DNA of 64,000 nt. Origin: an uncultured Ectothiorhodospiraceae bacterium (lineage in GTDB: Bacteria > Pseudomonadota > Gammaproteobacteria > UBA6429 > Thiohalophilaceae). Of this stretch, positions 46,510-55,494 are shown in pieces. Below the pieces are notes generated by a model, which was not told the DNA's origin, ran no database searches, and saw nothing but the letters and a program-made list of their open reading frames with translations. The stretch's first letter is position 1. Each line of letters opens with the position of its first letter. The stretch lies in the NCBI GenBank assembly GCA_947258695.1, contig CAMYJG010000002.1, positions 118,179 through 182,178 of the forward strand, read 5' to 3'. Both the position numbers and the translations under genes were made by a program.

Positions 46510-47548
46510 TGCTCTCCCTTGTTTTACGTCTGCGTATATTTGATTGCACCACAAAGTGATCAATGACAGGCGCGAATACATTACCAAACAAGATAGCAAG
46601 CATGACACCTTCCGCAAAAGCGGGATTAACAACGCGTATTAGTATGGCAATAAAACCAATCAAGCCACCATAAATCCACATACCTGTACGTGTCATGGAA
46701 GCTGAAACGGGATCGGTAGCCATGAACATGGCGCCAAAAGCAAAACCACCAAGTACAAAATGCCAATACCATGGCATGTCATACATCCCCTGAGATGCTG
46801 GCCCAACAAAGTTAAACACTAAAGTCGTAACAATCATGCCCAGCATTACACCACTGACAATACGCCATGATGCAATCCCGGTAAGCATAAGAAAGGCACC
46901 ACCCAACAAGCATGCAAGTGCAGATACTTCACCTATGGATCCTTGCATAGTCCCAATAAATGCATCACTCCAGCTAATACCGTTAGAGGTTATTGCATTA
47001 ACGCCACCTTCAGCAGCAAGTGCCAAAGGGGTGGCTCCACTATAAGCATCAACAGGTACCCATACTTCATTACCTGATATTTGTGCAGGATATGCAAAAA
47101 ACAAAAAGGCACGGCCAACCAGTGCAGGATTTAAAAAGTTTTTACCCGTACCACCAAACACTTCTTTACCAATGACAACGCCAAAGGAAATACCGAGGGC
47201 AACTTGCCATAGTGGAATAGATGCAGGTAAGGTTGCTGCGAATAGCCACGAGGTTACGAGGAAACCTTCGTTCACTTCATGGTTTCTTACCAGCGCAAAT
47301 AACACTTCCCATACACCACCGGCAGCCAGAGTAACCAGATATATAGGCAAAAAATATAAAAGACCATGTACCAGACATGCCCACTTATCAGTTGGATCGT
47401 AACCAATATCTAGAAGTTCAATTATTGCACCGCGCCAACCATCAACTGAGACAAGACCAAGTTGCTGGATAGCGAGATTACTTTGCAAGCCAGTATTATA
47501 GATACCAATCAGGACGGCAGGCATACTTGCCAGCAGGACGTATATCAT
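46502..47548 (-). CDS. nqrB: Na+-NQR subunit B, main part (N-terminus displaced by a frameshift)
   Basis: This frame encodes 348 residues with all membrane segments of NqrB. It has the covalent-FMN motif Y-S-G-A-T, F-G-G-T-G-K-N-F-L-N-P-A-L and F-M-A-T-D-P-V-S-A-S. The family usually has about 400-415 residues. The missing start is found just upstream in another frame (47550-47685). In the present frame the codons before 47548 read G-A-P-H-I-R-D-A-I-D-L-K-R-V, the conserved NqrB sequence, but no start codon precedes them. Translation could restart at ATG 47548, which overlaps the upstream stop (TAATG). A sequencing or assembly error, or real damage, is possible. Confidence 0.85.
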   Translation of the reverse strand: MIYVLLASMPAVLIGIYNTGLQSNLAIQQLGLVSVDGWRGAIIELLDIGYDPTDKWACLVHGLLYFLPIYLVTLAAGGVWEVLFALVRNHEVNEGFLVTSWLFAATLPASIPLWQVALGISFGVVIGKEVFGGTGKNFLNPALVGRAFLFFAYPAQISGNEVWVPVDAYSGATPLALAAEGGVNAITSNGISWSDAFIGTMQGSIGEVSALACLLGGAFLMLTGIASWRIVSGVMLGMIVTTLVFNFVGPASQGMYDMPWYWHFVLGGFAFGAMFMATDPVSASMTRTGMWIYGGLIGFIAILIRVVNPAFAEGVMLAILFGNVFAPVIDHFVVQSNIRRRKTRESNE

Positions 47549-47685
47549 TACGCGCTTGAGATCGATGGCATCACGGATATGAGGGGCGCCGCAACCATTT
47601 CATATAGAGCGCTGTATTGTTCAAGGCGTCCTCCCTTAACAAACAAAGGTTGAATTCGGTCTAGGCTTTTTCTAATAAATCGCAT
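47548..47685 (-). pseudogene. nqrB: NqrB N-terminal fragment in a different frame
   Basis: Starting at ATG 47685, which overlaps the nqrA stop, this 45-codon frame reads R-K-S-L-D-R-I-Q-P-L-F-V-K-G-G-R-L-E-Q-Y-S-A-L-Y-E, split here as the conserved NqrB start: L-D-x-I-x-P-x-F, K-G-G and L-Y-E. After M-V-A it runs out of frame and stops at TAA 47548-47550. By comparison with Vibrio NqrB as I recall it, some 30-35 bases between L-Y-E and H-I-R-D are missing, which accounts for the shift. The lost piece includes the conserved F-x-Y-T-P segment. Confidence 0.8.
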
Positions 47686-49055
47686 TAGCCTTCCTTCTCT
47701 ATCTGATCAAGGTTGGCGCGTAATACCGGACCAAAGTCATATTTGCTTGGGCAGACATAGGAACATAAAGCAAGATCTTCCTCATCCATTTCAAGAGCAC
47801 CAAGACCTTGAGCAGACTCCGTATCATGCACTAGCAGAGCACGAAGTAACTGCGTTGGTAAAGTATCAATTGGCATGACTCGTTCATAGGTACCTATTGG
47901 CACCATGGCACGTGGGCTACCATTCTGTAATGTCGTCATCCAGTATGATCGTCGTTTAAATATGCTGGATAATAAAACCTTACTGGCTGAATATTTATCA
48001 GTACCGGGTGATAACCAACCGAGAAAGTCACGGCGCTGTGAATCAGGTAAAACGGATAACTGGTTGTGATAACGTCCTAAATATGCAGCCCAACCCGCAG
48101 CATGATGACCTGATAAAATTGAACCTGATATGACACGGCATGCAACTGGATCGAGTTCTTTGTTAATCAAATCATTGGTATTTGCACCAAGGCGTGTTTT
48201 TATCAGACGAGGATTCATTACTACAGGGCCAGCTAAAGAAATGATGCGTTCAACATCAAGTCTACCGTTTGTAAAAAGCCGTCCGATAGCAATAACGTCC
48301 TGGTAACCAAGGTGCCAGACTGTACGTTTTGCATTAACCGGGGCAAGGTAGTGAATGTGTGTTCCAACCAATCCAGCGGGATGCGGTCCATCGAATTCAA
48401 CATGTTTAATATTTTCAATTTCAGGTAAGTCAAGTTCTGATTCTATTGCGGTACAAATAAATATTTTTACATTGCATAAACGCGACAGTATTTTAATTCC
48501 ATCGGTGAAAGCCTGTTTTGCCTGATTGATGATGATATTGGGATTTGCAGCTAACGGGTTCGTATCAATTGCAGTAATAAATAAAGCATAAGGTGCTTCT
48601 TCCGGCACAGGAATTTTATTGTAAGGGCGGGTCCTAAAGGCAGACCATAAGCCTGATGTTAACAATGCGTCTCGTATTGTCTCAGCAGTAAGTGAATCTA
48701 TCTCAGTGGTTTTATAATGTTGAAAATTTTCTTGTTCATCTCCTTCAAGATTAATCTCTATTGTGTGTAAAACACGTTTTACACCGCGTTCAATTTTGCT
48801 GACGATTCCACTTCCAGGAGAAGTAAAACGTATTGCGGGATGTGTCTTTGAAACAAATAATGGTTGTCCCAGTTTTACATGATCACCCTCGGCAATCATT
48901 AGTTTTGGTATTATTCCAGGGTAATCACTGCCAAGCAATGCGACAGTTTTTACTTGTTTGACAGTTTCAATGCGCTGTTGCGGCTGACCCATAATAGGAA
49001 TAGTGAGTCCTTTCTTTATATGTATTTTTTTAATTGTATTTGCCATTTTTGTCAT
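47685..49055 (-). CDS. nqrA: Na+-NQR subunit A
   Basis: A protein of 456 residues, the peripheral quinone-associated subunit. It shows [11 protein letters not shown], the G-D-x-V-K-x-G-Q-P-L-F biotinyl-like loop, and F-T-S-P-G-S-G. Later come [26 protein letters not shown] and [18 protein letters not shown]. It is the first gene of the nqr run. Two ATG codons (49055, 49046) are possible; no strong ribosome site picks between them. The stop overlaps the nqrB start by one base. Confidence 0.97.
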   Translation of the reverse strand: MTKMANTIKKIHIKKGLTIPIMGQPQQRIETVKQVKTVALLGSDYPGIIPKLMIAEGDHVKLGQPLFVSKTHPAIRFTSPGSGIVSKIERGVKRVLHTIEINLEGDEQENFQHYKTTEIDSLTAETIRDALLTSGLWSAFRTRPYNKIPVPEEAPYALFITAIDTNPLAANPNIIINQAKQAFTDGIKILSRLCNVKIFICTAIESELDLPEIENIKHVEFDGPHPAGLVGTHIHYLAPVNAKRTVWHLGYQDVIAIGRLFTNGRLDVERIISLAGPVVMNPRLIKTRLGANTNDLINKELDPVACRVISGSILSGHHAAGWAAYLGRYHNQLSVLPDSQRRDFLGWLSPGTDKYSASKVLLSSIFKRRSYWMTTLQNGSPRAMVPIGTYERVMPIDTLPTQLLRALLVHDTESAQGLGALEMDEEDLALCSYVCPSKYDFGPVLRANLDQIEKEG

Positions 49056-49522
49056 TGAAGCTAATAAAAACCAAGTTAATTGTTCAACATTACAATGTGA
49101 TTAAAATAAACCTAAATTGGTGCATAGATGCTGTTACTTGCTCCAATATGGTTCATTTATTTATGCTCTGATGTAATTGGTCAATGTGCTTTATTCGCAT
49201 AAATATGTAATACAGCCAGTAAATTCCTGCAGTTATAATGACTTTCCACCTTAATCTACTTCTAATCATGGTAATTATTTATCAAGTACCGTGCCAAGCA
49301 TGAAAATATACAGATATAAAAGATTAATTACAGTAATTTTGTGATGGGCATATATCTTGCAGAAATATCAGGACAAACATGATGAATGACATCATTTTGT
49401 ATTAATTAAGCGATATATTACTTATTACCATTTTCATCTGTAGTTGGTGCAGTACATGGCGTTTCAGAAAAAAATAGATTACTACTGGCAACTCTCGATA
49501 ATTATAAAATGGAGTACGTGAC
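49056..49522. promoter_or_regulatory. divergent intergenic region between nqrA and the sulfide:quinone reductase gene
   Basis: These 467 bases hold no credible open frame. They must carry the promoters of the nqr run (minus) and of the sqr group (plus). The region is AT-rich with many possible -10 boxes and no clear choice. No sigma-54 match with correct spacing was found. A GGAG ribosome site lies about ten bases before the plus-strand gene. Confidence 0.5.
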
Positions 49523-50812
49523 ATGAAGAATATAGTCATACTCGGTGCGGGTACCGGTGGGACATTGGTAGCAAATTTGCTACGCAGTCAACTCGATTTG
49601 AAAGAATGGCAAATCACAATTATTGATAAGTCCAGCGTTCATGTTTACCAACCGGGTATGTTGTTCATTCCATTCAAGCTTTATGGCTATAGTGATGTCT
49701 CGGATATATCACGCTCTATCAAAAAACCTATCCCAGATGAAGTACGTTTAGTTATTGCCACGATTAACCTTATCGATCATGCGAAGCAAATTATTGAAAC
49801 ATCTGAGGGTAACTTTTCATATGACTGGTTAGTTGCTTCCATGGGCTGCTATGCTGATGCAAATGAAGTTGATGGCCTGGCTGATGCAATGGGAAAGAAT
49901 GTACATACATTTTATAATCCCAAGTCTGCCGTTGAAATGCAACAGTCACTTGAGAACATGAAAGAAGGGCGTCTTCTCGTGAATATCGCCGAGATGCCAA
50001 TTAAATGCCCTGTTGCACCCCTCGAATTTGCTTTTTTAGCAGACTATTATTTCAGTAAAAGAGGAGTGCGAGATAATATTGATATTTCTCTGGTGACTCC
50101 ATATAGTGGTGCATTCACAAAACCAGTTGCAAACGAAATTCTTAGTAAGGTTGCACGTGAAAAACGCATTAATGTTATACCTAATTTTTCTCTTGAAAGT
50201 GTCAATTCTGACAGTAAACAAATTAAATCTTTTGAAGGCAGTACGCTTGACTATGATTTAGTAAGTTCAATACCACCGAATGTCGGTCCTGCAGTATCTG
50301 ATGATTCTGATTTGGGCGATGGTGGCGGCTTCTTTATGACTGATGCCCGAACATTAAAATCACTTAAAGCAGAACGTATATTCATACTGGGAGATAATTC
50401 AAATGTCACAACTTCGAAGGCAGGTTCCGTTGCGCATTTTGAAGCTGAAACAGTTGTAGACAATATACTTCGTGAAATTCGCGGTGAAAAAGCTCAACAA
50501 ACATTTGACGGGCACGCAAATTGTTTCATTGAAACAGGTTATCACAAAGCAATGTTGCTTGATTTTAATTATGATATTGAGCCTATCCCAGGCGCATTTC
50601 CTACACCGGGTATTGGTCCATTCAGCTTGTTGAAAGAATCCTATTTGAACCACATGGGCAAAATGACGTTTGACTGGGTCTATTGGAATATGTTGTTACC
50701 TGGTTATCTTGGCAATATGCCTTTACTAACAGCACACATGAACCTGGTGGGCAAAGACCTTCGTAGGCTGCTCCGGTTAAACGTGCAAAAGCAATGTCTG
50801 TTAAGGATTTAA
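49523..50812 (+). CDS. sqr: sulfide:quinone oxidoreductase-like flavoprotein
   Basis: A protein of 429 residues of the SQR/FCSD family. The FAD motif is G-A-G-T-G-G-T-L at 8-15. Family features are H-V-Y-Q-P-G-M-L-F-I-P-F, the M-P-I-K-C-P-V-A-P box with Cys162, G-A-F-T-K-P and G-D-N-S-N-V. Cys334 is in H-A-N-C-F-I-E and Cys109 in M-G-C-Y. SQR oxidises sulfide to polysulfide with a Cys pair (probably Cys162 and Cys334) and passes electrons to the quinone pool at the inner membrane. The last 19 bases overlap the next gene. Confidence 0.85.
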   Translation: MKNIVILGAGTGGTLVANLLRSQLDLKEWQITIIDKSSVHVYQPGMLFIPFKLYGYSDVSDISRSIKKPIPDEVRLVIATINLIDHAKQIIETSEGNFSYDWLVASMGCYADANEVDGLADAMGKNVHTFYNPKSAVEMQQSLENMKEGRLLVNIAEMPIKCPVAPLEFAFLADYYFSKRGVRDNIDISLVTPYSGAFTKPVANEILSKVAREKRINVIPNFSLESVNSDSKQIKSFEGSTLDYDLVSSIPPNVGPAVSDDSDLGDGGGFFMTDARTLKSLKAERIFILGDNSNVTTSKAGSVAHFEAETVVDNILREIRGEKAQQTFDGHANCFIETGYHKAMLLDFNYDIEPIPGAFPTPGIGPFSLLKESYLNHMGKMTFDWVYWNMLLPGYLGNMPLLTAHMNLVGKDLRRLLRLNVQKQCLLRI

Positions 50813-51225
50813 TGTCTACAAATATTATTACAATAGAGCAGGGCAGGCCGCTTTCAGAAGCGGCGGCTTTAATGGGAGAGCATAATATTAGTGGTCTACC
50901 CGTACTGGACAGCGAGAAAAAACTTATTGGCATTATCACTGAAGCTGATTTTATCTCGGCGATGAACGTGGATGCCCACCCTCATATACAGGATTTTTTT
51001 CACAGTATCATAAGACGTCGTCGTAGTAAAAAGTCTATGGGTACGATTGTTGATGATCTAATGACAACTAAACCTTTAACTCTTAAAGCAGATGACACAT
51101 TACAGCGTGCTATAGAAATTATGGATCGAAATAAAATAAAACGTATTGTTATTGTCAACGAAGAAAACCATGTGCAAGGCATTATTTCTCGCGGCGATCT
51201 ACCTAAATTATTTCTAATGAAATAA
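50794..51225 (+). CDS. two-CBS-domain protein downstream of sqr
   Basis: A protein of 143 residues consisting of two CBS domains: V-K-D-L-M-S-T-N-I-I-T-I, N-I-S-G-L-P-V-L-D, L-I-G-I-I-T-E-A-D-F and V-D-D-L-M-T-T-K-P-L, K-R-I-V-I-V-N, V-Q-G-I-I-S-R-G-D. The ATG lies inside the end of sqr, and no separate ribosome site is seen, so translation is probably coupled. It may sense adenylate charge and control a neighbour. No partner domain is fused. Confidence 0.85.
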   Translation: MSVKDLMSTNIITIEQGRPLSEAAALMGEHNISGLPVLDSEKKLIGIITEADFISAMNVDAHPHIQDFFHSIIRRRRSKKSMGTIVDDLMTTKPLTLKADDTLQRAIEIMDRNKIKRIVIVNEENHVQGIISRGDLPKLFLMK

Positions 51226-51266
51226 TCATGCTTTCGGTTTATCTGTATTAATGATGGTAAGGAAAA

Positions 51267-51728
51267 ATGATTCAATATAATGAGGCGAAGGAAATACAAT
51301 GTTCAGCTGACGAAATATTTGACATTATTATGGATATTAAATCTTACCCCGACTATATCCCCGGATGGAATACTACGGAAATATTTGAAAATAATAATGA
51401 TATAATGGTTGTTAATCAGCAGATAGCATTTGGCCCGATACAATGGAGATTCAAATCATATATAACCAATCACAAGCCTGATGTCATAATTATAAATTCA
51501 GATGATAAACTCTTCACAAATTTCAAGTTGAGCTGGAAAATAACTCCGGCAGGAATTAATAAAAGTAAAGTCGACATGCATATTAATTTGTTGTTTTCAT
51601 CGGGTTTACTTGAAAAACTGGCAGAAAAAATAGTTTCTAAAAAACAGGGGAATATTATTTCATTATTTGAAAACCGTGCAGAGTTTATACGCGCACAATA
51701 TGCGAAAAATACAACATTAGGTATGTAG
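51267..51728 (+). CDS. SRPBCC/START-like protein (COQ10/RatA type)
   Basis: A protein of 153 residues with the polyketide-cyclase/START fold pattern of COQ10 and RatA proteins: C-S-A-D-E-I-F-D-I-I-M-D-I-K-S-Y-P-D-Y-I-P-G-W near the start, then a beta sheet with F-G-P-I-Q-W-R-F and W-K-I-T-P-A-G. The final long helix has L-F-E-N-R-A-E. Relatives bind quinones or other lipids. In a cluster with a quinone reductase and a prenyltransferase, a quinone-binding role is plausible but unproved. Confidence 0.7.
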   Translation: MIQYNEAKEIQCSADEIFDIIMDIKSYPDYIPGWNTTEIFENNNDIMVVNQQIAFGPIQWRFKSYITNHKPDVIIINSDDKLFTNFKLSWKITPAGINKSKVDMHINLLFSSGLLEKLAEKIVSKKQGNIISLFENRAEFIRAQYAKNTTLGM

Positions 51729-51826
51729 AAATACAATTTCATACACTATAACGATAAAACATAATTAGCAATGAACGACTTTACAGAATTAAATACATTT
51801 AACACACAGAACTTAAGGAGAAAGCC

Positions 51827-52396
51827 ATGAGTAAACCTGAAATTACTGAAGATATGATTTTTGAATGCTTTGCTGCTGCTAATATGAGCTCAGACTTAAA
51901 CCAAACAGCGTCATCATTTGTTGACGTTGAAGAATATGAGAATGCCGTAATGTACCCGGAATTTGCACGTTGGGCGACTAAAGCAGGGTATCCTGAATTA
52001 GCTACACTGTTTCGCAAGGTGGCGGGAGAAGAAAAATTACATGCTATTTGGTTACGTGAACTATATAGTGATATTGGTATACCAGAATGTGGTCAGGATA
52101 CTCGTCGTGCAATTAATGCACTAGAAACCATACGAGCTAATTGTGATGAGCTCATTGCAATGAACCCTGATGCAGTTATAGAAAAAGCACTTATGGTCGC
52201 AGTTCGTGTTGAAGAACGTGAATACATTGATATCTATCCGAGTTTCCGTGATCAAGCGCTTGCTAAAGATGAACATGAAACAGCTGCGGTATACCAACGC
52301 GTCATCGATTCGGAACAACAGCATGCGGAATGGTTTCGTGAAGCGCTGAGTAACTACCAGGTATCACAGCTCCAGTCTCAAGCGGTCATACATTAG
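51827..52396 (+). CDS. rubrerythrin-type diiron protein without rubredoxin domain
   Basis: A protein of 189 residues, all in a ferritin-like four-helix bundle. The diiron ligands are seen as V-E-E-Y-E-N-A and E-E-K-L-H in the first half, and E-E-R-E-Y and E-Q-Q-H in the second. The rubredoxin Cys4 domain of classical rubrerythrin is absent, so it is closest to erythrin/symerythrin-like proteins. It likely reduces peroxide. It has a strong ribosome site (AAGGAGA) and ends 6 bases before the prenyltransferase gene. Confidence 0.85.
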   Translation: MSKPEITEDMIFECFAAANMSSDLNQTASSFVDVEEYENAVMYPEFARWATKAGYPELATLFRKVAGEEKLHAIWLRELYSDIGIPECGQDTRRAINALETIRANCDELIAMNPDAVIEKALMVAVRVEEREYIDIYPSFRDQALAKDEHETAAVYQRVIDSEQQHAEWFREALSNYQVSQLQSQAVIH

Positions 52397-52402
52397 TAAT
52401 AC

Positions 52403-53269
52403 ATGGAAAAAACGTTGACCATGCCAGAATCAACCAAATGGTGGCAGGTGCTTAATCCTGCCATCTATCTGGTTTCAATTCTTCCAGCTATTGCAGTATG
52501 GTTAATTACGGATTTAAACCATAGTGAAACCATGAGTTTGATTGTATCAACTTGTGGAGTTGTTCTGTTGCAACATGCGATTAATCTTTTTAATGATGCC
52601 AAAGACTGGCAACTGGGAGCTGACCTGGAAAAGCTTGATTCATGGGTGCGTGTCCATAATTACAATACCTCGAAAACTAACCGACATGGTGTACTAAGTT
52701 TATTTGCAGGCTGTATTATTGGTGTCTCATCTTTAATAATATATGAACATCAATCGGTGATATTTTATGCGTTTCCATTTGTTGTGCTTGGGCTGTTATA
52801 TAATTATGGAAAGTATCCACTATCGTATACGACAGTAGGGGAATGGGTAACAGGAATCTGTTATGGACCAGGTGTGTTTGGTTCATTATGGTTTGTTGCC
52901 GGCCAACAATTTTCTTTAACGATGATCCTGGGTATGGTGGCTTTTTCAGCTTTCTCCATATCATTATTACTATCACATCAGCCACCACAAATATCAACCG
53001 ATCGTACAGCCGGAAAAAAATCGTTTGCGGTACGTCATGGAGAAAAGATAACCTACCGTGTATCGACTTTAATGTTTTCACTTGCTCTTGTATCAGTATC
53101 TTTCGCTATGTTTCTTGTAGAAAAATTACCAACAGTATTGTTTTTATTTGTTTTTCTTTCGATATTCACTATATTTCGTTTCATTAGTTTACGCCCTAAT
53201 CCTAAAAGTTTATTGCTAAATGCTAGCTTTGTATTCGTTATGCCGACTTTACTAACTATATTTATATAA
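52403..53269 (+). CDS. UbiA-family prenyltransferase (MenA-like)
   Basis: A protein of 288 residues with about eight membrane segments. The first Asp motif is N-L-F-N-D-A-K-D-W, like N-x-x-N-D-x-x-D of MenA. The second is D-R-T-A-G-K-K-S-F-A-V-R-H-G, like D-x-x-x-G-K-x-T-L. Such enzymes join a polyprenyl chain to an aromatic ring at the membrane. The MenA-like motifs hint at naphthoquinone chemistry, but no other men genes are in the window. Its placement after sqr and rubrerythrin suggests a special quinone or a lipid for this locus. Confidence 0.8.
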   Translation: MEKTLTMPESTKWWQVLNPAIYLVSILPAIAVWLITDLNHSETMSLIVSTCGVVLLQHAINLFNDAKDWQLGADLEKLDSWVRVHNYNTSKTNRHGVLSLFAGCIIGVSSLIIYEHQSVIFYAFPFVVLGLLYNYGKYPLSYTTVGEWVTGICYGPGVFGSLWFVAGQQFSLTMILGMVAFSAFSISLLLSHQPPQISTDRTAGKKSFAVRHGEKITYRVSTLMFSLALVSVSFAMFLVEKLPTVLFLFVFLSIFTIFRFISLRPNPKSLLLNASFVFVMPTLLTIFI

Positions 53270-53361
53270 CGGACATTTAAAATATATTATATGCTTACTA
53301 TTGGTAGAGCCTCGAAAGAAATCAAAAAAATTAATTAAATTATCATAAAGGTGTTTTGACT

Positions 53362-53820
53362 ATGACAGCGAGTCAGGTAATGGATCCACATCCATCTGTG
53401 CTTCATAAAGATGAACTGATCCATAAAGGTTTAGAACTAATCATGGATCATCGCTATCGGAATATTCCTGTTGTCGATGATAATGGTTGTTTTGAGGGGA
53501 TATTTGGTGTCAATTGTCTGTTACGACTGGTTTTACCAAAAGCATTATTTGTAGAGAGAGGCTTAAAAACTGTCCCTTTTATAAAACATACTTTGCGTGA
53601 TCTAAAAATCCGTCTAAAAGAAGTCGAGGATATGCCTGTAACATATTGCATGAATCAGGACATAGAAGTCGTCACGCCCGATACACCCCTAGTCGAAACG
53701 TTACTTATCTTATACCGCACTCGAAATAGTATACCTGTTGTGGATCCAAAAAATGGAAATCTTGTTGGCATGATTTCTTACTGGGATGTAGGATCTAAAA
53801 TACTCGAGCAAAATATTTAA
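53362..53820 (+). CDS. CBS-domain protein upstream of the transporter gene
   Basis: A protein of 152 residues with two CBS domains: A-S-Q-V-M-D-P, R-Y-R-N-I-P-V-V-D-D, G-I-F-G-V-N-C-L-L-R and a second repeat V-T-Y-C-M-N-Q-D, N-S-I-P-V-V-D, L-V-G-M-I-S-Y-W-D-V. I choose ATG 53362, preceded by AAAGGTG. Its stop is immediately followed by the transporter start, so the two are probably co-translated. It may regulate that transporter by adenylate binding. Confidence 0.82.
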   Translation: MTASQVMDPHPSVLHKDELIHKGLELIMDHRYRNIPVVDDNGCFEGIFGVNCLLRLVLPKALFVERGLKTVPFIKHTLRDLKIRLKEVEDMPVTYCMNQDIEVVTPDTPLVETLLILYRTRNSIPVVDPKNGNLVGMISYWDVGSKILEQNI

Positions 53821-55158
53821 ATGCAGCATACTACCATATCAGAAATTATATTTGGTTGGGATCCAGTATGGTTCGCTGGCATACTTTTCCTCCTGACCTA
53901 CTTAATGATCGTCACTGAAAAAATTAATCGTGCCATTGTCGCTCTGTTATCTGCTGGGCTAATGATTTTGGGTGGTGTGTTAAGTCAGGAAGCTGCGATG
54001 CGTGGTGTTGATTTTAATACGCTCGGTTTGTTAACTGGCATGATGGTGATTGTGGCGGTAACGCGACGCACCGGAGTGTTCCAGTTTCTTGCTGTATGGT
54101 CTGCGAAAAAGGTGAATGCTGATCCATGGGGTATTCTGGTTATGCTGTCACTAATCACAGCCGTTTTGTCCGCTTTGCTTGATAATGTCACTACTGTGTT
54201 ACTGGTCGTACCTGTGACGCTTCTTATAGCAGAAGAACTTAATATAAAACCTTATCCATTTTTATTCGCAGAAATTTTCGCCTCAAATATTGGTGGAGCA
54301 GCTACTTTGATTGGAGATCCGCCGAATATAATGATTGGCTCTGCTGCTAATCTTAGTTTCACCGATTTTTTGTTTAATCTCGCACCAATAGTACTCATTA
54401 TTCTACTCGTCATGTTTATTCCATTTTACTTTTTATGGGGGCGTTCATTAACTGCAACTGAATATAATCGACAGAAAATTATGAATTACAACGAGTGTCA
54501 GTCAATTACTGACATTGTATTACTGAAAAAATCATTATTTGTATTAACACTAGTACTCACAGGATTTACTGTAGCACATCATCTTCATTTGCAACCAGCC
54601 TCGATAGCAATGCTTGGTGCAGCATTATTATTATTATTGGATAATTTAAATCGGCGTTCAGATAATCAAAGTCGTAGTGTGCATGCATCTTTTGCTGAAG
54701 TTGAATGGGTGACTATTTTCTTCTTTCTGGGTTTGTTTATTATTGTACATGGGGTAGAAAGTACTGGTTTGTTGAAAACCTCTGCAGAATATATTCTTAA
54801 ATTAACCGATGGTGACATGACAATCACTTCTATGACTATTCTATGGGGTTCTGCCATTGCTTCTGCCCTGGTCGATAATATTCCTTTTGTTGCTGCCACC
54901 ATTCCATTAATCAAATCTATGGCACCAACTTTTGGTGGAACAGAGGCGCTCATGCCACTATGGTGGTCACTTGCCCTCGGCGCTTGTTTAGGCGGTAACG
55001 GATCTTTGATTGGCACATGCGCAAATATTATCGTTGCAGGATTTGCCGAGCGTTCTGGTAATCCTATTAGCTTTGTTCGCTTCATGCTTGGCGCATTCCC
55101 GCTTATGCTAGCCAGCATAGCCATTAGCAGTGTTTATATTTATCTACGATATCTATAA
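53821..55158 (+). CDS. ArsB/NhaD-type ion transporter (P-protein family)
   Basis: A protein of 445 residues with about eleven membrane segments. The conserved loop D-N-V-T-T-V-L-L-V-V-P-V-T and the motif N-I-G-G-A-A-T-L-I-G-D-P-P-N-I-M-I-G mark the ion-transporter superfamily close to P-protein and ArsB/NhaD. A second half repeat has S-A-L-V-D-N-I-P-F-V-A-A and G-A-C-L-G-G-N-G-S-L-I-G-T-C-A-N. Substrates could be Na+/H+, arsenite or an organic anion. No ars genes are nearby, and the Na+-NQR next door makes sodium attractive but unproved. Confidence 0.82.
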   Translation: MQHTTISEIIFGWDPVWFAGILFLLTYLMIVTEKINRAIVALLSAGLMILGGVLSQEAAMRGVDFNTLGLLTGMMVIVAVTRRTGVFQFLAVWSAKKVNADPWGILVMLSLITAVLSALLDNVTTVLLVVPVTLLIAEELNIKPYPFLFAEIFASNIGGAATLIGDPPNIMIGSAANLSFTDFLFNLAPIVLIILLVMFIPFYFLWGRSLTATEYNRQKIMNYNECQSITDIVLLKKSLFVLTLVLTGFTVAHHLHLQPASIAMLGAALLLLLDNLNRRSDNQSRSVHASFAEVEWVTIFFFLGLFIIVHGVESTGLLKTSAEYILKLTDGDMTITSMTILWGSAIASALVDNIPFVAATIPLIKSMAPTFGGTEALMPLWWSLALGACLGGNGSLIGTCANIIVAGFAERSGNPISFVRFMLGAFPLMLASIAISSVYIYLRYL

Positions 55159-55494
55159 ATAAAATTGTAATACAGCTGGTATTTTCATTATTCTGTCAAA
55201 AGTAATGCAGATAATTAAAGCATGCACTAAATGAGTGCGCGAGTGTTTTTCAAAGTATTTATTATGTAAAGAAATATATCTATTTTACAAACACTTATAA
55301 TAATACGTTAAATAATCCACTTCGGTATGATTCTTGAATAGGAACTTAGATAAGAATTTAACTCTGATAGTCAACTGCTAAATCGGTATTATTCGATAAA
55401 AACAGACTATCGTAATGTAATTTTAAAATCATATGATTTTTTATAGTGTTTACAAATATGTTTACTAACCTTTTTGTAAAGGGAGCCAGGGATT
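55159..55494. promoter_or_regulatory. intergenic region upstream of ppdK with an NtrC-like palindrome
   Basis: These 336 bases hold no gene. TGCACTAAATGAGTGCG at 55223-55239 resembles the NtrC layout (arms GCACTA and GAGTGC around three bases). A poor sigma-54-like match (CGGTA-N7-TTGA) begins at 55323, with GG and GA ten bases apart. Together they hint at nitrogen control of ppdK but are weak. A ribosome site GGGAG lies about twelve bases before the ATG. Confidence 0.3.

Noticed and set aside
54666-55124. A 152-codon minus-strand frame in the ion transporter gene
   Set aside because: It is antisense to conserved transporter motifs and has no features of its own.
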